In this document: positions 51,901-60,900 of the stretch, one piece after another
How positions within the stretch are numbered: the first letter of the stretch is position 1
Layout of the letters: each line of letters opens with the position of its first letter
NCBI GenBank assembly: GCA_013146195.2
Contig: CM028379.1
Location: 162,098,437-162,162,436 of the forward strand
DNA length: 64,000 nucleotides
Reading direction: 5' to 3'
From: Codonopsis lanceolata
Lineage: Eukaryota > Streptophyta > Magnoliopsida > Asterales > Campanulaceae
Position numbers and translations under genes: made by a program
The notes under the pieces: model-generated
Databases searched by the model: none
What the model saw: the letters and a program-made list of their open reading frames with translations, nothing else
What the model was told of the DNA's origin: nothing

Positions 51901-54900
51901 CCTTTTTGGCGCCTCTCGACTTTGACAACTATGGTCTCCGAGCACCATTGAAAAAAAGAGCAAAAGACAATTCTTCATCTGATATTCTGATCTGACGACC
52001 CCTCTACATTATCAAAGAATTTATGTTTGGGAGATGTTGTAGGGTTCTATGAAGATCTAATTTTTGTGAAGGAAATAATAGTTTGAATACTTCGATTTAT
52101 GCTATCTTGCTTTGTTTTACCCTTTCCTTTGTTTGCAACCCTCACCTTGGCCTTGCATTACAAGCTAAATAAAGTCCCAATGATAATGTTTGTTTTATTT
52201 TTGATAAGTAATATATAGTATATAAACAAGCGTCAAAACACGTTAAACGTCCTATGTACACGGAAAATATACGAATAGCAACTATCCTAAATAACGGAAA
52301 AGTTGCCCATGAAATCTACAAAAGAGTTATCAGTAAATAGGACTGGCTCAGAGCACCCAAAGAAAAGGGTCTGGAGGAGCCGTTCCTTCAATCTGTCCCT
52401 CTATCTCTCGGTTCTCTCTTTCCTCTTCACATAATACTATTGTTCAGTGTAACACATACGTACAGAGAAAGAGAGAGAGTTGTGGCCTTTTGGTTATAAT
52501 ATTCTTTTAAGAATAGTTAGAAATCACAAAAGAATTTTAACAATATAAATAAATGAAAATTGTGATTGTCTGAGCGCTTTTACTATCCATAGCTAGTCTA
52601 ACATTCATTACTTCCTACATCTAAACTTTTAGCTTGCGAGATTTAGAAGTCCTTTTTGATTTTCTTTTACTTGCTATATTTAGTCCATAGTTATTGAAGA
52701 TGCCCAATGTTAGTGTACCTAGAGTCCTGTATTGAATATTCTGGATATTCGTGAGAAGGATTATTTAAGGTATTTCGCTTGCATATACTAGTTTGTATTT
52801 TGTTATATCTCAATTGTTACCGTTGCAGGTGGGATATCTTTCAGCTTGCATAAGATCAGTAGCAGATGCTAGGGTAGGTGACACCATAACTCACTTTAGT
52901 AGAAAGGCAGAACAATCTTTGCCTGGATATAAGGAGGCGACTCCAATGGTGTTTTGTGGTTTGTTTCCTGTTGATGCAGACCAGTTATGCTCCTTTCATA
53001 CCCTTTTCTAATCTAGTGAATCACATTGAAACTGTCTATCCCAATGTCTTTGTTATTATATATTGTTACCTGTGCTCGTTGTAGATTTAATGATTTACGT
53101 GAAGCATTGGAAAAGCTACAACTTAATGATGCTGCCTTGAAGGTAACATTTTATGAGCTCTTTTTCAAGGCTGGTAATTTTTATTGCTTGCCAACTAATG
53201 TGATATTACAAGACCACTGTACATTGGAGACAATAAACTCTCTAGTACCAACGTTTCCATCTTCCTTTGTTGTGTTTTTATATCTTACAACCTACTTTAG
53301 TTTATTTGTTTGTTACTTTTTTTTTTTTTTTGATTAACAATCTTCGAGGTATTATTACTACATAAACAGTAGGTATCTAGAAAGGAGAGAAAACAAGTGG
53401 GAGGACATGAAATCCTCCAATGTACAAAGATAGCTCTTCATCCTTTCAACTAGAAACCTTTAGAGCGATCAACTCTCACCATCTCTAACAAGTGGCTTCC
53501 CGCCTCCTGTTCCAGCACGTGGAACCATGTTATCTAAATGATGCAAGACAACTATGAGATCCCCTACGCATGTCTTATATATGTAACAATCTTGGCATGC
53601 TTAACATATATGATCCAGCTTGAGGGGTAGTGGTGTGTGTTGTGTAGTTAAGGTTTATTGTGAACGTGTGGAGAGGTGTTTGTATCTTTGTATTTAAATT
53701 ACTATTGCTTGCTTAGATCATGCTTAACCTGTTAGTTGTATGGCTTCTCAGAATTAGTTTTTTTCCTTTTCCTCGCAACAAGTTGGATATACTTTTTCCA
53801 ATTTATCCCAATTTTATGATTCAAATTGTGATTTGATTCGTGATTCTAGTTTCTTAGGATTTTGATTACGATTCTTGATTTGACTGCTATGGTTTTGTCA
53901 TCCTCATAGGAAATGTCATGCTGGTGTGTTGTTGAGACGAGTTAATGTTTCATTTAATTGAAATACTTCAACCTTGACTTGGTTCTGCTTCCTCTATTTT
54001 GTTAATAATACTGGGTCAGGTTCTGTTGCTACCCGCATCGTCAAATGTGTTTCTCAGTACTTACCATATCAACTATCAAAGCATGACCTTTGACTAGCAC
54101 TTTTTTTTTCTTATACTGCAATGAATGGCTTGTTCCTGCCATAACACTAACTCATTCTTTTTGGTTGATGTATTACTTTTTGTACTTGGTTTCCAGTAAA
54201 TGCTGGTTATTTGTCTTACAAGAGAAGTTGCTTCTCCTTCTTTTATGTACCTTCTTTCAGTTTGAGCCTGAAACCTCAAGTGCAATGGGTTTCGGATTTA
54301 GATGTGGGTTTTTGGGTCTTCTCCATATGGAAATTGTTCAGGTCTGGATGGTTTGACTTTCTTTTCCATTACATCATCCTTATACAATGATTAATTGTAT
54401 ATCTGCTGCTGTCCTGATGATCTTTCATTACACAGGAAAGACTTGAGCGGGAGTACAATTTGACGTTAATAACCACCGCTCCAAGTGTTGTTTACAGAGT
54501 CAACAGTTTTCATGGTGATATTGTAAGTTCTTCTTATCCTATCCTCGATTCATTGCTTTGCATTGTTTTTCTTCTCAGTTTCTATTTAAGATGGCATGTG
54601 GATATGACTATCTTGTGCCTCTTGGCTGCCTTCTTTGCTGTAATCATTATCACTCTTTGTCATCTATTATGTATTACTATTATAAGTGGGAGGGCCCTTT
54701 TTAATTCCCTTTTCCATATTACCGAAAACGCCCTTCAAGAAAAAACACCCTTAGGTTTAAATGCTTATTTTTAATTTTGAAAAACTTAATTTTTATTCTA
54801 AAACTGACCACACAAAAAGGGCAAAAAGAAAAAAAGTGGGGGGGGGGTTTAATTTACTTGAATTGGTTAAAGCACCCAACTCATAATTATTGAATTGTAT

Positions 54901-57900
54901 GTCTTGATATTAGCTTAAGTGAAAACATCAACGATTCATTGGCTTTCAAAAGTAAAAGACAGACAGCATGAAATGAAACCTACTGTATGGAAGAGAATAC
55001 TAATAATGAAGCTTAGGTAGTTAATGTTTCCTGGTCTCATCTCTCTTCCGTTTCCTGATAGTGGTGGTGATCTTAGAGGGGATTTATCGTCCTCTATCTA
55101 GATCATTTGAATGTGGTCTAATATCTCGGATTATGGGAACAAGATGGTATACTGTGCCTATCATGCTCCTGCCATAACAGAATATTCTATTTCCTGGATG
55201 TTAAACTCAATGAAGTCCGAAGCAGCTACTGAGTTGTACTCCCAGAGGATGTCAAACAGTAGGGAGGACAGAGTGGTTTGGGAAGGGGCAGCTAATGGCT
55301 CGTTCTCGGTCAAGTTGTTCTACCAAAGTTTGCTGAGCGAAAACAATTCTTTCCCTTGGAAAGCTGTTTGGAAATCCAAGGCTCCGTCTAGAGTGGCCTT
55401 TTTCATGTGGGAAGCCGCACGTGAAGCCATTCTCACAGGGGATAACTTGAGGGCTAGGACTCCTACAAATTGATGACCATTTAAGCAAATGGTATTTTTT
55501 TCCCCTCTGAGCCCCCAGGGACTCCTAAATTATTGTCCCGTTTGACCGGGCATACGGATTAAGAAAAAACAATTGACTTGATTATTAATATTGGTATAAT
55601 ATGAAGTTTCCTTTAAAGCCCATGTGACCCATACTTAAAGTAGGAAGTAAAAGTAAGGTTAAAATGGTAAATGTGTTTTCTTTAAAAGGAAACTTTGGGA
55701 CGGACGAAAAAAGAAAGCCTGACCATAATTTAGGGACGGAGGGAGTACATTATGCTGTTGACAAACGAGTTACTTTCTGAAGTTATTATACTCCCTGTCC
55801 CAAAAACAGTCACACTTTCTATTTTGGGTTGTCCCAAGTCCCAACAAAAGAGTTGCAATTTCTAGAATTTAAGCTTCAAATCTTAATATGTTTACATTTT
55901 TTTCTTTCTTTTTCGAAAATTTGATATGTATCTAATGTGTCATACAAAAAAGTATACAACAAAAGTGCAATTTAACGTTAACGCTGTACACAAAATTACA
56001 ATAAAAAACAGTCTACTTGTCAAATGTAACTCCTTTTTTTTTTTTGGGATGGAGTATTATTTGATGAAATTCATTGAATTGATTACAAATATATGTGCAC
56101 TGTAGTATGCTGTCCAATTAATACATGTACATGCACACACACACATATATAGATTGAAGTAATCAGTTCTTGTCCTAAATAAAATCAGAAACTGATACTT
56201 CGATTTATGGCTACCTGTTACTCTAGTTTAGTAGTTGATTTGTGTTAGTTTTGTCTGCGGAATTTTAAGTTAACTGCATGGAAGAATGTATGCCATATGA
56301 TTAGTATCAGTTCTAAAAGCATTTAGATGTTGATGCAGAACACTATGGAACAAGAGCTTTTAAAAGGCTGTACTTGGGTGTTCAAATGGTAAATCAAAAG
56401 GGGTAGGATTTTGGGATGTTTAGTCTGGCAAAAGAAGAAACTAAGAGGTGAAAAGTTTGCTGAACCTTAGGTGAAAACAGCAAATCAAAAGAAGGGAATA
56501 GCCTGGCTTCATACCAAGGCAACCTTAGGTGTCACACTACAGTTCTTGAGCATCACACCCAAAAAAATTGCATTATACAACTCAATTAAGCAAATCTTTT
56601 TGCTGCTGGGGGAAAACTCGTTAAGGATCTCTTTTATCCTCTTGAATTGAAAAATTATAGACTTATATATAGGATAATATTAATCTTATACTAGATACTA
56701 ATAAAAGACAAATATACCATAAATCCTCTTAAATTTGGACTCAGTTAAATAACAGAATAACTAAATAAGACATTAAGACTCCTGGGTTACTGTTGAGATC
56801 AATCCCAGCGAACTGAAAAATGATAAAAATACTCCCCACTCTGAAATATTAAAATACTAATATGAGACTGACCAATAGCTTATTAACTCCACAATACCCT
56901 ATGATAAGACACTAATAAAAAATTAACTTGATTTATGCTTCGCCTTGAACCCAAACAAATTACGAAGCTTGTGGTACTCTTGATGCCGTCCATAAAGGGG
57001 TCAAAGTAAAGTCAAGAGGTTTGGGTTCAAGGCAAAGCATAAATATAGCTATTTTATTATTAGAGTCATATAGGGTATTTTGGTGGGGCTAGAAAGCTGC
57101 TGTTCAGTTTCATATTAAATTTTTTAATATTTTAGAGTCAAGGGTATTTTTGTAAATTTCATGTTTTCTGGGAATGGGTCTCAAATTAACCCAGGAGTCT
57201 TATGAAATTATTCGGTAATTTAACTGAGTCCAAATCCTTTTAGGATTTATGTTTTAGTTGTCTTTAGTTAGTTTCTTGTTTAGGAATCTGAATACTATTG
57301 GGTCTAGGATTAGTGCTAGCGTATATAAGTTCGTAGTTCTTTCAATTCAAGAGGATAGAAAGATCAGTCTTATGTTTTTTTCCCAGCAGCAAATAGCTTT
57401 GCTTTATTGAGTTGTGATGCAATTCTCTTGGGAGTGATGCTCAAGAACCATGGTGTGACGCTTAAGGTTGCCTTGGTATGAAGCCTGGCCTTTTCCCCTC
57501 TTTCCTTGATTTATGCTTCTCCTTGAACCCAAGCCAATTATGAAGCTCGTTGTACTCTTGAATTTACTTTGCTTTGACCCATTCATGGATCACATCCGAT
57601 TTACGTATTATATGTCTTGTCAAATCACTCATATTAGCATGAGATGCATGAAAAATTGGTTGAAGCACGTGTCAGCATTTCTGGTGAAATGATCAATTTG
57701 AAAAAAGTTATGGGTTGTGCAAACATGTAATATGGGTAGAGTCATGGATGTTTGCATCCAGAGATGGACATGAATAGGCGAACAAGAGCCTCGCTTACAA
57801 CATTGTTGATTGTCACAATATCTCACTATTTAAAAATTCTTGGGGTATCGATATGGAAATTACATGTGTTACCACGTTATAACAATATTCAGTACCCTTT

Positions 57901-60900
57901 GAAATACTTTCCTTGCCATTTACTATCACGCCTTGATTCTTTTTCTGGGTTTTGGTATTCCTTTTACTGACTTTTCATGCTATATACCATTACCTCATCC
58001 TCTTTTTCTGTATTAGATCGAGTGTTCAAATCCATCTTTACTTCCTGAACCAGAAAAAAGGAAATCAATTGAGGAGCCATATGTTAAGGTTGCTCACTAT
58101 ACCCTTCATCCTTTTGATTGCACATTTTAACAAAATTTTGCAGTGAAATCTTGGAATGGTAACTATATGATTCCTGATTACAGATTGAGATGCTGACCCC
58201 AAAAGATTATATCGGTTCACTTATGGAACTTTCTCAAGATCGACGCGGAGTATTTAAAGAAATGAAATTTATTACTGATAACAGAACTTCAATCACCTAT
58301 GAATTACCACTAGCTGAGGTAGCCTCACATATTCACATTGGTGAACTTGAATTTACAGCAGCTTCTCATTCTTTTCTTTCTTTTTCACTGAAAGTGGTTT
58401 ATTTCATCCTACCTTCTGATAGTTAATGCTTTCAGTAACATAGGCTGAAAATTCATTTGGCAGATGGTTGGTGAATTCTTTGATCAAATGAAGTCAAGAA
58501 GTAAGGGTTACGCTAGCATGGAGTACTCTTTTATTGGGTAACATCCATGTTTTCATATTCAAATTCTTCATTACCAATAATTTTCATCATGTTCAAATTC
58601 TTCTTGGTGACTGCTTCTGTGAGTAATTCAACAAGCTATGTGACAATGTCCAGTTTAAGCCAATGAATAAGAAGCCATAATTTCCGCACCCCCCCCCCCT
58701 CTAATGGTTAGGTTATTGAGTTTAAAGGGAGACAAATACTGGGGGCATGAAATTAACATTGAGCCTAAAGTTCTTCACTATAAATGTCTTTGAACATAAA
58801 AACTTGTACACTACGTGTGTTTTTACGATCAAACGATTTGTGTGCCTGTCTTTAAAGCAAAATGGAAATAACCAATTTTCAGAAGATTTGTTTCCTCAAC
58901 AGTCTCTTCCTTCATTAACAATCTGCTCTTTTGTGTGTGCGCTGGACCATTTGGCTTGAAAAGAATAGAAGGGTTTTTGATAACAAGGAAAGGTCCTTGT
59001 CGCAGTTGAAAGACACTGTGTTGCGAACCCTCCAGACTTGGTGTTCAGAAGATGTTAATACTTCCAATTCACACCCTTAATCCTTTGTAGATTTTGTTAA
59101 TAGTCTCTCCTTAGATTAGTTTTCTGTGTATACTCCTAGTGTACAAGGACGCGTCACCTTTTTTGACGCTTTCTAGTATACAATACTCATACTTATCAAA
59201 AATAAAATAAAAATCTACTGTACATTTATTTCTTTGAGCTTGGTTGCAGCTGCCAAAAATGATTGTTAAAAGGGATTCAGTGGGATGAACTATAAGTTGT
59301 CCAATTGGTCCTGAGTCAGCACACAAATCATCTGAAATTGGTGCTCTAAACATTTCTGTTTTTTGAATTTATTTCTTGTCAGCCAGAAGTATGTCCTTTG
59401 GTAAGCAAAATATGAGGTATGTATTGCACGCTGTTTGTTGGACAATTACTAGCTTTACCAATCCTCCAAATTAGTTTGATCACATGTTCCTGCTTATTGA
59501 GAAGACATCAAGTCACTTCTGGAAATAAGTATTTTATCATAATTTTTGAATTTGCAAGCAAAAAAGATGCGAACAGAGTTGATTCACCAAATCATCTAAT
59601 AGCTTAATATGTATAAGCGGACAAACACCATATGTCATGCTTAACATTCATATGTAACTAGCAAACGTGAATGGGACCTTATGATGACTTCAGTCCATTG
59701 AAATGCATTATGTGAGATTAGAGTTGTTAAATTGTCATATTGTTTTATTTTACCTGCTTTGAAGCTAGATGTCTTTTTTTGTTCACTAGTTGTTCTATGC
59801 TTCTGTTGTTCACCATTTTGTTTTTGTTGTGATCATCAGGTATAGGGCAAATAAGCTGATAAAGCTTGATATTATGATTAATGGTGACAAGGTTGAACCG
59901 TTGGCAACTATTGTACACATAGACAAGGTACTTGGATCTTATTGACTCAGTCATAAAGCAAATAGTAAATTTATAGTCGGAGTTCAAGATCGTGAAAGAG
60001 GTGCAAGATTCCCCAATTGGATGTTTGCTTGAGTGGAAGTTGCCAGTCTTGCTATGGGGCTGTTAATTTACCAACTCTTTTAAAAGCTTAAGTTGTCCAA
60101 GAGGGATATATCAAGATTCAAGACTTCCTCTCATGCGTGACCTGCTCACACATGGAGATATAAACAAAGGTGCCTCTCCAGGGACCTCACAAACCAATCG
60201 GGTTGCTAACAAGTGCACTCAGAATACTGCGGGAAACAAAAGCAAGTGGGGTGACTTGAACTCAAGACCTCGCGCAAGAGAGCTCTGATACCATGTTAAG
60301 TTGTCAACTCATTCAAAAGCTTCACGCTAACTTCCATCATATCGAGAAAGTAAAATTAGTGGCATCTTTCTCGTTCAATCGTACATGTCGTTGTGATTGA
60401 TTGAGTTTCGCTTCAATAACCCCATATGCATCTTATAACCTGTGTCCAACTACCAATGAAGATGTAGCTTTTGAGCTAATAGTTAATGTTGGTAGTCACC
60501 AGAATTATGGAGTTCCATTTGAGGGTCATACCTGGCCAAATGACCTTTATTGAACAATCGATTACTCGTATTTCTCCAGTTATTTTCTTATATTTATATT
60601 TGAATTACTATTACTATATGTTATCATTATTCTTATTCCTATTTTGTTTTTCAATAAAAGAGAACTTTTATTGAATAGGAAAGAAAAAAAGATGAAACAA
60701 AGTAGACAAGGAGTCCAGGAAAAGATAAAGTGGAAAACGTGACAACAAATAAAAAACTATACAAGCCAAGAAATTGCGACACGCCAGAAAACTATACAAT
60801 GCATCAAGACAGATGCATACGAATCCCTACACAAATCAGAAATTGCGACATGCCAGAAAGTGCCCATAGCTGAAGACCATAAAGAAGCCAATTCAATATC

